From Candidatus Heimdallarchaeota archaeon B3_Heim (GTDB taxonomy: Archaea > Asgardarchaeota > Heimdallarchaeia > Hodarchaeales > Hodarchaeaceae), in contig NJBF01000007.1 of assembly GCA_003144275.1 (NCBI GenBank), positions 41,994 to 96,667 of the forward strand: DNA of 54,674 nt, in the 5' to 3' direction. The notes below the pieces were generated by a model. It was not told the origin of the DNA. It saw nothing but the letters and a program-made list of their open reading frames with translations, and searched no databases. The position numbers and the translations under genes are program-made. Positions within the stretch are counted from its first letter, which is position 1; each line of letters starts with the position of its first letter. Positions 36,216 to 43,825 of this stretch are shown in pieces.

Positions 36216-37046
36216 ATGTCTGAACAAGAAGTTACACAAGAAAAATCACAAGCTTTACCGGAAAAAGAAAGGAAGATAATTGTTGATCTTTGGAAAACGA
36301 AGATGCATGGGGAAATTATCGGGATTAAACAGAAAGAAGAGCATATGGCTAAGTCAAGACAATTTAACCGAGATTTAGAACTATTTGGAGAGGTTAGAGA
36401 GGTTAAAAAGGGAGAAGAAGAAACAGTTGGATATTTGGGCTATCGAAAAGGTCTTTGGGATGATGAGAAAGATAAACTAAATCGTAGATTGGTCATAAAG
36501 CTGTTTTCAAAGAGTATGTATTACCAAGGAACCATAGAAGAAATGATTGCCCGTGAATTTACACGCTCTTTAACCTCACGAAGAGACTTTCCAAATTTTT
36601 ACACGTTAATTGATGGTCATGATTATGTTCTATCTGTTAGCAAGATACGAGGCGGCCTATTCGTTCCTGAATGGTTTTCTTTCCGAGCACATTTTGATAA
36701 AGACAAGAAATTTTACCCAATCATTCTCAAACATAAAATGGGTCCGGGAATTGATTATCGAATAGTACACGGAATTGGCGATAAAGAAATTGGTTTAATT
36801 AACGGGAAGAAATTTGACGTGGGTGGACGTTACGATATTGATATAAAATCATCCGATCCTAATCTGCTGTCCAATGTAGTAGTGAGAACATTAATCCTCT
36901 TTGCCGCAACTCTTAAGTTTCATAAATCTATACACAAAAAGATCAAAAAGGGTACAAATTTAATGAAAAAAGGGAAGTGGACACCAGATCTCGTCAACGA
37001 AGAGCTCCTTCTTCATCGTAATCCGAGAGCTATATTGCGAAAATAA
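36216..37046 (+). CDS. Hypothetical protein
   Basis: This is a 276-residue soluble protein. It has a charged helical N-terminal region (about 1-75) and a beta-rich middle (FYPIILKHKMGPGIDYRI, then KEIGLINGKKFDVGGRYDIDI, about 165-215). Paired short strands and glycines in this middle recall tubby/LURP-one-type folds, but this is a weak resemblance. The C-terminus is basic and helical. The ATG has GAGGTG 7 nt upstream, and a TATA-like TTTTTTAAATA lies about 75 nt before it. A T8 tract follows the stop (37067-37074). Nothing beyond this is known. Confidence 0.65.
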   Translation: MSEQEVTQEKSQALPEKERKIIVDLWKTKMHGEIIGIKQKEEHMAKSRQFNRDLELFGEVREVKKGEEETVGYLGYRKGLWDDEKDKLNRRLVIKLFSKSMYYQGTIEEMIAREFTRSLTSRRDFPNFYTLIDGHDYVLSVSKIRGGLFVPEWFSFRAHFDKDKKFYPIILKHKMGPGIDYRIVHGIGDKEIGLINGKKFDVGGRYDIDIKSSDPNLLSNVVVRTLILFAATLKFHKSIHKKIKKGTNLMKKGKWTPDLVNEELLLHRNPRAILRK

Positions 37047-37890
37047 CTCTCCCTCCTTTTTTTTCCCTCTACAAGAAGTATTGTGAAAGCAGTTTATTCC
37101 TAGCCAGAACTAGTTCTCCTCAAACGGAAAACTCTCTTCTAAAACATCGTTTAATGACCAATTGCGAAGAATTGATCCAATTTGATTAGATATGTACTTT
37201 TTCCCGTAATTTAGTGCCGTCTTAACTAAGTCAGGCATTATATTAACATCAGTTTCCAAAAGTATCCCCTTTACAAACTTTAAACTAATTGTTCCTATTA
37301 AAGAAATCGATGTCGGTATTGTATAACAAGAGTCTACTGAATTTTTCGTGTTAAAGCAACAAAAATGGTATTAATTATTAACTTAAAGCTTCAAAAAAGC
37401 AAGAATTTCCTTAAAAGGATATGGAGCTCTAATTATATTTAGAAAATATTAGTTTAATCTGAATACAGCAATTTATATGACCATAATCGTGAAAGTTACC
37501 AAATTGTGAAACTGGATTTGCTAAAAAATTAACTATGATAATTAGTTCGATAAGGAGTATTATCAAAAATTATTCCTTTGTATCGGATTCATGACATAGT
37601 TTTTAACTTTCAATTGGTTAAAAAAACGAAAAATGTGACTCAAACTGGTCGAATGCTTTATTTCTTAACGAATAATATCGCGATTATATTGACAAAACTT
37701 TAAATCGAATAGCTCGAATTAGTTCGAACTGTCTATAATCCTTCTCAGTTTCCCCTACTGTAATTAGATGATGCTTTAAAATCTATGTTAGAGGGATAAT
37801 CTGGAAGTACAGAAAGATTATGTCAGGATTTTACAATCAAAAGAAATGAAAAACTATCTATTGTTTCATGAAACCTAGAGGAATTTTGAT
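37047..37890. other. 844-nt AT-rich intergenic region upstream of the AAA+ ATPase gene
   Basis: This is the longest gap in the window. The first part has a T8 tract (37067-37074) that may end the preceding gene, and a 49-codon minus-strand ORF (37110-37259). The rest is AT-rich with several TCGAA-type words (around 37541, 37651, 37704, 37712, 37721), two of them near-adjacent. I see no tRNA and no clear ORB element. A replication origin next to an Orc1/Cdc6-like ATPase is possible but not demonstrated. Confidence 0.35.
37110..37259 (-). CDS. Possible 49-residue protein
   Basis: From a TTG at 37259 on the minus strand, preceded by AAGGGG with a 6-nt gap, the frame stays open for 49 codons to TAG at 37110-37112. 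The peptide has amphipathic character (PDLVKTALNYGKKYISNQI, then SLNDVLEES). The open frame continues upstream of this start for about 30 further codons without an ATG, so it could also be the remnant of a longer gene. No family is recognised. Confidence 0.35.
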   Translation of the reverse strand: METDVNIMPDLVKTALNYGKKYISNQIGSILRNWSLNDVLEESFPFEEN

Positions 37891-39225
37891 ATGGCTGATG
37901 TGACCGACAAAATTAAAGAAGCTTTACAAGCTGGGAGATCGGGCCAAGTCAGTCGAAAAACCCCATATGAGCGATTTGGATTCCAACAGAATCCTTTTCA
38001 GCTGAAATCTACTCATAGTATTGAAGAATCATTAATTATGCGTGAAGATGTATTAATTAACTTTGCCACACAAATTGGCTATGCTATTCGATTGTTTGAA
38101 GAGGATTCTTCTTCACCATTCCGTCATCAACTTACCCATGGCATACATGGTAGTGGCAAAACCACTGTAGCACAGCATTTTACTGAAGAATGGGAAAAAT
38201 TCGGTTTTAATGATTATGAAACGATATTTACCAGTTTAAAGAACTGGCGGGAACCTCAACAAGATCGTGGGTTATATAGTGCCTCATCAAAAACTCTACA
38301 GACATATGAACGATTTCTTAATGAGATACTTCGTGCGACAAAACCACTTATAGTCTTCGTTGACGATTTTGACTATACTGTTACAGGTACATCCGCTATT
38401 CCACGTTGTTCAGAATTTTTTGGTGATATCATATCTAGAGCCCCCTTCGGTGCAATTATTATCGCATTAGTTAGTAGTCTTACACTTATTGTTTTATCTG
38501 AAACTGAGAATACTAACCTATCTAGATCTTTCTATTCAAATTTCAATCCTGATCATTTCTTTTTCCCAGTATTTTCAAAAACAGAGGTTCGTCAATTGCT
38601 TACCAAGCGCCTACGGGACGTTCGTAAACCCATTGACCTTTTCTCTGTGAAATCTTTGGAAGTAATAGCTGATCATAGTATGGGCCTTCCTACTATTGCA
38701 TTGAAGATTGCGTCTGCATGCTTACATGAATTAATTACACAAAACATTGAAAGAGTTACCTCATCCTTAGTTAAGAATGTTATTAAGCAAGCAGGTTTTC
38801 GAAATGCTGTATCATTAATAGAATCTTTAGATCGTGATGAGGGAGATGAATCTGTCAATATTTTCACCCCAAAAAGACGTGATATAGTCATTTCTATCCT
38901 TCAACATCAAACACGTGAGAGGTTCTTTTTCCCACCGACTGGTGTTGATGGTCTAACGATATCAAACCTTGCCCAACAATTTGGTGTTAACTTATCAACT
39001 ATGAATTATCACATTAAACCTCTAACACAAACCCTGCCAATCCCCATTCTTGAAAGTCAGGATGATGTTCATGATGCTAGATCGAAAATTCTCAAAGTAG
39101 ATATGAAAACACCCATTGCCAGCGCCCTTGAAATTTTGGCAGTCTACCATAGACTTCAACCCGAACGCTATCATGTCAGTACACATTCGATACAAGTAGG
39201 ACATAGGGAGGATGAAAAAACTTGA
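37891..39225 (+). CDS. AAA+ ATPase with C-terminal winged helix (Orc1/Cdc6- or ExeA-like)
   Basis: This is a 444-residue P-loop ATPase. After a lead (ERFGFQQNPFQL) comes Walker A GIHGSGKT (84-91), Walker B LIVFVDDFD (Asp158/Asp159), a sensor-like region and a helical lid (HSMGLPTIALKIA). A C-terminal winged-helix-like segment is at about 345-390 (LTISNLAQQFGVNLSTMNYHI). The layout resembles archaeal Orc1/Cdc6 initiators and related ExeA/TniB-like ATPases; the core is too divergent to call it a canonical initiator. The next gene encodes a Mrr-like nuclease, and both may form one unit. The ATG follows GAGG at about 9 nt. It lies behind an 844-nt AT-rich gap. Confidence 0.8.
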   Translation: MADVTDKIKEALQAGRSGQVSRKTPYERFGFQQNPFQLKSTHSIEESLIMREDVLINFATQIGYAIRLFEEDSSSPFRHQLTHGIHGSGKTTVAQHFTEEWEKFGFNDYETIFTSLKNWREPQQDRGLYSASSKTLQTYERFLNEILRATKPLIVFVDDFDYTVTGTSAIPRCSEFFGDIISRAPFGAIIIALVSSLTLIVLSETENTNLSRSFYSNFNPDHFFFPVFSKTEVRQLLTKRLRDVRKPIDLFSVKSLEVIADHSMGLPTIALKIASACLHELITQNIERVTSSLVKNVIKQAGFRNAVSLIESLDRDEGDESVNIFTPKRRDIVISILQHQTRERFFFPPTGVDGLTISNLAQQFGVNLSTMNYHIKPLTQTLPIPILESQDDVHDARSKILKVDMKTPIASALEILAVYHRLQPERYHVSTHSIQVGHREDEKT

Positions 39226-39297
39226 ATACACCCCTTAGTGAAATTTTACAATATTTAATAACAAAAAAATCTCTGATAGAGAGTCCATTAAAATTAG

Positions 39298-39729
39298 ATG
39301 AAGGAATTAACCGTGCCAAGTAATCTAGAACTTTTACCTCTTAAAGACCTTACCACTGAATATTGTCGATTGCGTGGTCTAACTATCGATCAGAACACCT
39401 CACGGGCTAGTAATCGTCGTTGGGATTTTGTCATTCAAAATGGTGGCGATAAGGAAGGTATAGGAATTACAATAAAGGACTGGAGACGTGCAGTAGGTGT
39501 GGATATAATCATTCGTGCCGAACAATTAATGAAAGCCAGTCGCTTTGTTTCAAAAGTCTTACTCGTTTCCAATCATTTTTCTGACCCCGCACGTTCTTTA
39601 GCGGAAAAAATTGGTATTTTTCTATTAACCAAGAATGATCTCATTGAGATTATATCAACATCGAATTCCCCTCAAGAGGAACCGTGGGCGGATCATTCAG
39701 ACAATCATGAGAATATTGTCCTCCAATGA
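39298..39729 (+). CDS. Mrr-like PD-(D/E)XK-fold nuclease
   Basis: This 143-residue protein has the restriction endonuclease-like core: Asp43 in RWDFVIQN, then GIGITIKDW (Lys60 in the xxK position) and a following helix RAEQLMKASRF, with a late KVLLVSNHF strand. This fits Mrr/RecB-like nucleases. The usual Glu before the Lys is replaced (TIK), so cleavage is uncertain. An alternative GTG start at 39313 has AAGGA 7 nt upstream and is better than the ATG. It follows the AAA+ gene by 72 nt and is probably its partner. Confidence 0.72.
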   Translation: MKELTVPSNLELLPLKDLTTEYCRLRGLTIDQNTSRASNRRWDFVIQNGGDKEGIGITIKDWRRAVGVDIIIRAEQLMKASRFVSKVLLVSNHFSDPARSLAEKIGIFLLTKNDLIEIISTSNSPQEEPWADHSDNHENIVLQ

Positions 39730-39736
39730 CTTTTAT

Positions 39737-40162
39737 TTACCTTTGAGAATCTATGGCAAATGTTAGGAATACCAACGTAGGAATGGTCTTCTGTACTCGT
39801 TGGTAGTGGTAGACAAAATAATCATGCCGGGGAGTAAATATATCTAGTAAGAGCGGGGAAGTAGTGGTCAAGTCGAGAATTTTTTCAACTATCCACTTTT
39901 CTAGCTGCGCACCAAGAAGAATATAAAGCTGTTTTCGCTTCTGAAAAATTAATGGTAAATATAATTCTCCCCAAAGTGATGAGGGAAGAATTTCACACAG
40001 ATAATCCAAGTCTATTCGATTAACTTCTGATATCTGATTATTTCTGATAGTAAAAGTCGGAGTTTCTAGTAGCGATTCTAAAGACATCTTTTTACGGGGG
40101 AGAGAGCCATAGATTTTCTCTTTTTCAGCTTTCCACAAGCCATTAATTAGTCTCTTCGACAT
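39737..40162 (-). CDS. UPF0216 family protein
   Basis: This 141-residue protein matches the archaeal UPF0216 (DUF61) family in pattern. The LPRKKMSLESLLE motif is followed by DLDYLCEILPSSLWGELYLPLIF, then ILLGAQLEKWIVEKILDL. The function of the family is unknown. It is convergent with the Mrr-like gene, 7 nt apart, and lies downstream of the FKBP-like gene on the same strand. The ATG at 40162 gives a typical start. Confidence 0.72.
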   Translation of the reverse strand: MSKRLINGLWKAEKEKIYGSLPRKKMSLESLLETPTFTIRNNQISEVNRIDLDYLCEILPSSLWGELYLPLIFQKRKQLYILLGAQLEKWIVEKILDLTTTSPLLLDIFTPRHDYFVYHYQRVQKTIPTLVFLTFAIDSQR

Positions 40163-40243
40163 TGAAATTACTTACTTCCTATTGCATTATAATAGACTAT
40201 AATTCCAATAGAGTATAACCTTAACGAATTGAAATATATATTT

Positions 40244-40966
40244 TTAACGTCTTCTTCTGAACTTGACGTCAGTTGATTCTTCAGGTTTCGTTTCAGGTGA
40301 ATCACTTCCACGGGATTCAGCAAGTTCACGTAATTCTTTAAGCTCAGTTTTTCTCTGTTTAATGGATTTTTCTCGTCTTGAAATACTTGTACTATCGCTA
40401 CCAAGTGCTTTCGTTCTTCTTCGAGAAGAAACAATAGCCCAAGATAATAGTCCTACAGCAACAATCGTTCCTCCTCCGCCAAAGATGAGAATATTACCAA
40501 TATCAGCGAAAGGGTTACTAGCGGTAGTGGTGGTGGTAGTAGTTGTGGTAGTGGTGTCAGATTCACCACCAGAGGCATCATACCTTATTGATAACAATGT
40601 TACTTCAAAATAATAGTTTGTTCCTTGTTCTAACGCAGTAAATTTCTTTTTTTCATTCACGCTTAAACCAATTATTCCTTCTTTGAATCCTAAAAAAAAG
40701 GCTGCTTCGGCTTCAGGATATAATGCAGCAACATCAGGTGGAACCACTGAATCTTGAGCAAGATATACATAATCAAAGCTGTTGTTTTCAACAATCTCAG
40801 TATAATCAGAGTACTCAAATCGTAAGTAATGAACATCAACTACGTCACCCCAGTCAGCAGTGACGGTTGCACTAGCTAATTCTGCAGTATTTATCCAAAA
40901 AGTTAGTAAGAGAACAAAAACGGCCGTTTTAGTTAGAGATCTTCGTTTAAATGATGAATAAAGCAT
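40244..40966 (-). CDS. Membrane-anchored FKBP-like extracytoplasmic protein
   Basis: This 240-residue protein has a signal peptide (about 1-31), an extracytoplasmic domain (about 38-130), an 11-residue Thr run, a transmembrane helix (about 158-178) and a charged cytoplasmic tail with coiled-coil character (about 180-240). The domain shows FKBP signs: GDVVDVHYLRFEY, then FKEGIIGLSVNEKKKF, then YYFEVTLLSI. These match the 'G..V.vhY', 'i.Gl..m..GEk', and 'v.l..i' elements of peptidyl-prolyl isomerases. Several active-site aromatic residues are not clear, so it may be a chaperone without isomerase activity. Confidence 0.7.
   Translation of the reverse strand: MLYSSFKRRSLTKTAVFVLLLTFWINTAELASATVTADWGDVVDVHYLRFEYSDYTEIVENNSFDYVYLAQDSVVPPDVAALYPEAEAAFFLGFKEGIIGLSVNEKKKFTALEQGTNYYFEVTLLSIRYDASGGESDTTTTTTTTTTTASNPFADIGNILIFGGGGTIVAVGLLSWAIVSSRRRTKALGSDSTSISRREKSIKQRKTELKELRELAESRGSDSPETKPEESTDVKFRRRR
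40523..40555 (-). repeat. Thr-codon microsatellite (11 codons)
   Basis: On the minus strand, eleven Thr codons in a row (ACC/ACT/ACA) form the stalk between the FKBP-like domain and the membrane helix. The repeated trinucleotide could slip and change stalk length without loss of frame. Confidence 0.8.
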
Positions 40967-41195
40967 AAATATAGTAGTTTATAAAAAATCTATATCTTTT
41001 ATGTTTGTACGCACAATTCTTCGTTCGCTGTTCTCAAGTGTCGAAGGATAAGTTAGCAGGGAAATCGATCATAATACTTATCACAGAAGCTCTTTTAAGA
41101 ATCGAATGCTGAAAATGAATAAATACTTCCAAATTAGATGGAACAGCTAAATCTTATTGAAGCTAGAAATAAAGACCATAATAAGAGGTTTAATA

Positions 41196-41975
41196 ATGCA
41201 CGATAAATCATCAGAATTAGTTATTCGAACAGATGCGGATCAAACCATTTGTGAATGCACCCGTGATATTTCCCCCGAATGGATTGTTGTTGGTTTTCCT
41301 GGTCACGGTTTGGTAGGTAATATTGCAGCTAAACACATCATTAGTGAACTGAATTTAGAGTGGATCGGTTCTATACGTTCTCCATTGATACCTCCAGTGT
41401 CTGTGTTCATTGATGGAGTACTGGCATATCCTTACCGAATATATGGTTGTAAAGACAAGGAAATTGGAATTCTCATAGGCGAATCTCCCTGTCCTCCCCA
41501 GGCATATTACTATCTAGCACGAGCAATGATGCAATGGGCGAGAAGTAATGGTACCAAACAGGTTATTTGTTTAGATGGATTTGTAGCTGATCCTCGTGAG
41601 AATAAATCAGACGAGGTTTATCTGGTTTGTGAACCTCAAGTCTATCAAGAGAATGAGGAGCTAAAAAACCATAATTTCCCAAAACCACATACTGGTTTTA
41701 TTTCTGGTTTATCAGGAGCAATTATGAATGAGGCTTTGCTGAGTCCTATTGAAGGGATTTCTCTTTTAACACCAATCTCAACTCCTTATCCTGATCCTGG
41801 TGGAGCAGCCCGGCTTATTGAAGCATTAAGCAAGATTAAAGGGCTTAATATTGATGTTACAAAACTCTTAGGGGATGCAGAAAAGATACAGAAATCTTTA
41901 ATGGAACTCGCGGACAAGAATCGTCAAATTTCTCAACAAGAAACACTAGGCCCCAGTAAAGGCCTTTACGTTTAA
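41196..41975 (+). CDS. PAC2-family proteasome assembly chaperone-like protein
   Basis: This protein has about 259 residues and matches the PAC2 family: SPEWIVVGFPGHGLVGNIAAKHI near the N-terminus, then PPVSVFIDGVLAYPYRIY, then ILIGESPCPPQAYYYLA. Eukaryotic relatives help assemble the 20S proteasome; archaeal members (PbaB-like) can act similarly. The ATG at 41196 has GAGG 7 nt upstream, better than the TTG at 41157. It is convergent with the nuclease-like/RING pair, 7 nt away. A protein-quality-control link with the RING protein is an inference. Confidence 0.85.
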   Translation: MHDKSSELVIRTDADQTICECTRDISPEWIVVGFPGHGLVGNIAAKHIISELNLEWIGSIRSPLIPPVSVFIDGVLAYPYRIYGCKDKEIGILIGESPCPPQAYYYLARAMMQWARSNGTKQVICLDGFVADPRENKSDEVYLVCEPQVYQENEELKNHNFPKPHTGFISGLSGAIMNEALLSPIEGISLLTPISTPYPDPGGAARLIEALSKIKGLNIDVTKLLGDAEKIQKSLMELADKNRQISQQETLGPSKGLYV

Positions 41976-41982
41976 TAGAAGG

Positions 41983-42747
41983 TTATTCCTCAGCCTTATG
42001 TGCCCAATTGGCAATTATTTCCCATTTGTCAAAATACGGGCATAAGGCCTTAACCAATTTAGATTTTAGATTCGTTTGTTTCTTTTTATCTAACTGCTGG
42101 AGTTCTGAATATGGAAGACTAAGAACCCAGTAATTTTCTTTGGATATAATTTTCTCTTTTTTCAATACTTCAAGAAATTGATCAGAGCCAATGATGAAAT
42201 GATGCTTTTCTAAGGTTTCATCTTCAGTAGGTAGACGAAAACTCAATATTAAGAAGCTCTCATTGTTCATAAAAAAAGAAATTTCTAACTTCCACACAAT
42301 TTTCTGTTTCTCTCTTCTCCCTGTACATACCTTAATATCCGCATACCTTACATGTTGATTTTTATCAGAGCGGATAATCATATCTACTTTTCCTGTGCTA
42401 GCGTAAGGACTGAAAGATTCAACACCTAATTCAAATAGCTTGATCTGGGTATCTAACTCATCAAAACCTCCTGTTTCATAGTACACATTGTTTTCCATGA
42501 GAAAGAACGCCCCAAAGTAGTTTCTTCTAAGATTATACTTAATGATTTTATTTATATTCCAATTTGTATCAATGCCCCTTAATAGTACATTGACAAAAAT
42601 AATCAAAAGAAGTAAAAATAAAAATCTTTTGAAATTATTTTCCTTTGAGGCTTTTTCGCTTCTCCAATTAATTGTAGGAGATATAACTTGGGCAAGAATC
42701 AGGATGAATAGATTATTTAGGGACAAATGTTGATTCGAAAGCCTCAT
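41983..42747 (-). CDS. PD-(D/E)XK nuclease-like protein, possibly membrane-linked, coupled to the RING gene
   Basis: This 254-residue product has a basic, hydrophobic segment (about 41-57, LFLLLLIIFVNVLL) followed by a soluble domain. Residues about 90-180 read like a nuclease core: IKLFELGVESFSP, then GKVDMII (Asp122) and YADIKVC (Asp137, Lys139). That is the D...(D)xK arrangement of PD-(D/E)XK enzymes. The start overlaps the RING gene stop as ATGA, which argues for coupling. However, no ribosome site is seen, and an in-frame ATG at residue 84 would give a soluble protein of 171 residues. The function is not established. Confidence 0.55.
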   Translation of the reverse strand: MRLSNQHLSLNNLFILILAQVISPTINWRSEKASKENNFKRFLFLLLLIIFVNVLLRGIDTNWNINKIIKYNLRRNYFGAFFLMENNVYYETGGFDELDTQIKLFELGVESFSPYASTGKVDMIIRSDKNQHVRYADIKVCTGRREKQKIVWKLEISFFMNNESFLILSFRLPTEDETLEKHHFIIGSDQFLEVLKKEKIISKENYWVLSLPYSELQQLDKKKQTNLKSKLVKALCPYFDKWEIIANWAHKAEE

Positions 42748-43712
42748 CCAGGGTGCATTTTAATTCTTTGCTGACACATTGGACACTGATTGAATACTTT
42801 TAACCATTCTAACAAGTGTGTTCGATGAAAGACATTTCTACATTCAGGACATGTCACTTTTTGTTCACGTGGGCCAACAGATCGCCGACATATTACACAA
42901 TAATCTTGGGTTTCAGTAATACCCCCCCACGAATATGTATCTGAATTAACGTGAACTTGAACATCCCCCACGACAATTATATTTTCTCCTGTATCATCTC
43001 GTTTCAGTGTTCCATGTAATTCCCCATTGTCAAGAGCATGTTTTATAACCCGTTGTACAATGGATGAGTCAACCATTAATTCAGGAAGGTCTTTTTGAAT
43101 ACAATAGAATAAATATCCCAGTTCAACTTCATTTTGTGGACGACTTATTCGCTGATTAATACTCGAGAACAAATGGTTTCTTGTTTTGGCTAATAATATA
43201 AGATTTTGGTGTTTTTTATCAATTTCAAGTAGGACATCCTCCGCAGAGTCGATTACAACTTGTAGGAGTTGTTGTACCTCAGAGGATTGAAAAGGATGTG
43301 CAGATAAATGCCTTTCACGTTTAGATTGCTCTAGGAAATCAGAGATCGTTTCATTATATCCCTGTACCTGACGTAACACTGTATCAACGTTCGCAAGTAA
43401 CTGAAGGGGTTCAATCATATCTACTGAAACAAAAATTTGTTGAATATCTAACCTTCTGTCGTTGAGTTCCCCAAGATAACGTGACACTTCTGTGAAAAAA
43501 GGTTGGCGAAGAGATTGGTTAATTATATGGCCAAATATAACACTAAGAATTATTATTACTATTATTATCAATTGGTCATTGAACGTACTCATACCCGTAT
43601 TAAAGAACATGAAAAGAAAAATAAGACCTGAAATTGTGGCTAAGAAAAGAATGATATTGCCTGTTGTCTTTTCTCGTGATAAACGGGATAGTTTACTCAC
43701 ACTAGTCGTCAT
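42744..43712 (-). CDS. Membrane-anchored RING-type zinc finger protein
   Basis: This protein has about 322 residues. Two hydrophobic helices lie near the N-terminus (about 19-38 and 46-65), a helical region follows, and the C-terminus is a RING-like domain. The eight ligands are Cys272, Cys275, Cys288, Cys291, His296, His299, Cys310 and Cys313, giving CxxC-12-CxxC-4-HxxH-10-CxxC. LLEWL before the last CxxC matches the RING-H2 style. RING domains in eukaryotes recruit ubiquitin E2 enzymes; Asgard archaea have ubiquitin-like systems. The ATG at 43712 has GGTGG 4 nt upstream; a TTG at 43754 is less likely. The last codons overlap the next gene. Confidence 0.8.
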   Translation of the reverse strand: MTTSVSKLSRLSREKTTGNIILFLATISGLIFLFMFFNTGMSTFNDQLIIIVIIILSVIFGHIINQSLRQPFFTEVSRYLGELNDRRLDIQQIFVSVDMIEPLQLLANVDTVLRQVQGYNETISDFLEQSKRERHLSAHPFQSSEVQQLLQVVIDSAEDVLLEIDKKHQNLILLAKTRNHLFSSINQRISRPQNEVELGYLFYCIQKDLPELMVDSSIVQRVIKHALDNGELHGTLKRDDTGENIIVVGDVQVHVNSDTYSWGGITETQDYCVICRRSVGPREQKVTCPECRNVFHRTHLLEWLKVFNQCPMCQQRIKMHPG

Positions 43713-43825
43713 GTAGCCACCGAATAGGTCTAAGGGAATGAGTCGAAGCTTCAAATAATAACTGCCATTGAATTAATAAAAAGTAGACTAGTTAATAATT
43801 CCGCAATAATTTTCATATTTTGAAA

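Noticed and set aside
37681..37740. Short palindrome-like TCGAATT...TTCGAAC words as tRNA T-arm
   Set aside because: No acceptor or anticodon stem can be built around them; they are more likely random AT-rich words or sites in the intergenic region.
40168..40434. An 88-codon minus-strand frame overlapping the FKBP-like gene
   Set aside because: It lies in a different frame over the charged tail of the FKBP-like gene, has no recognisable domain, and the main frame has signal peptide, domain and anchor.
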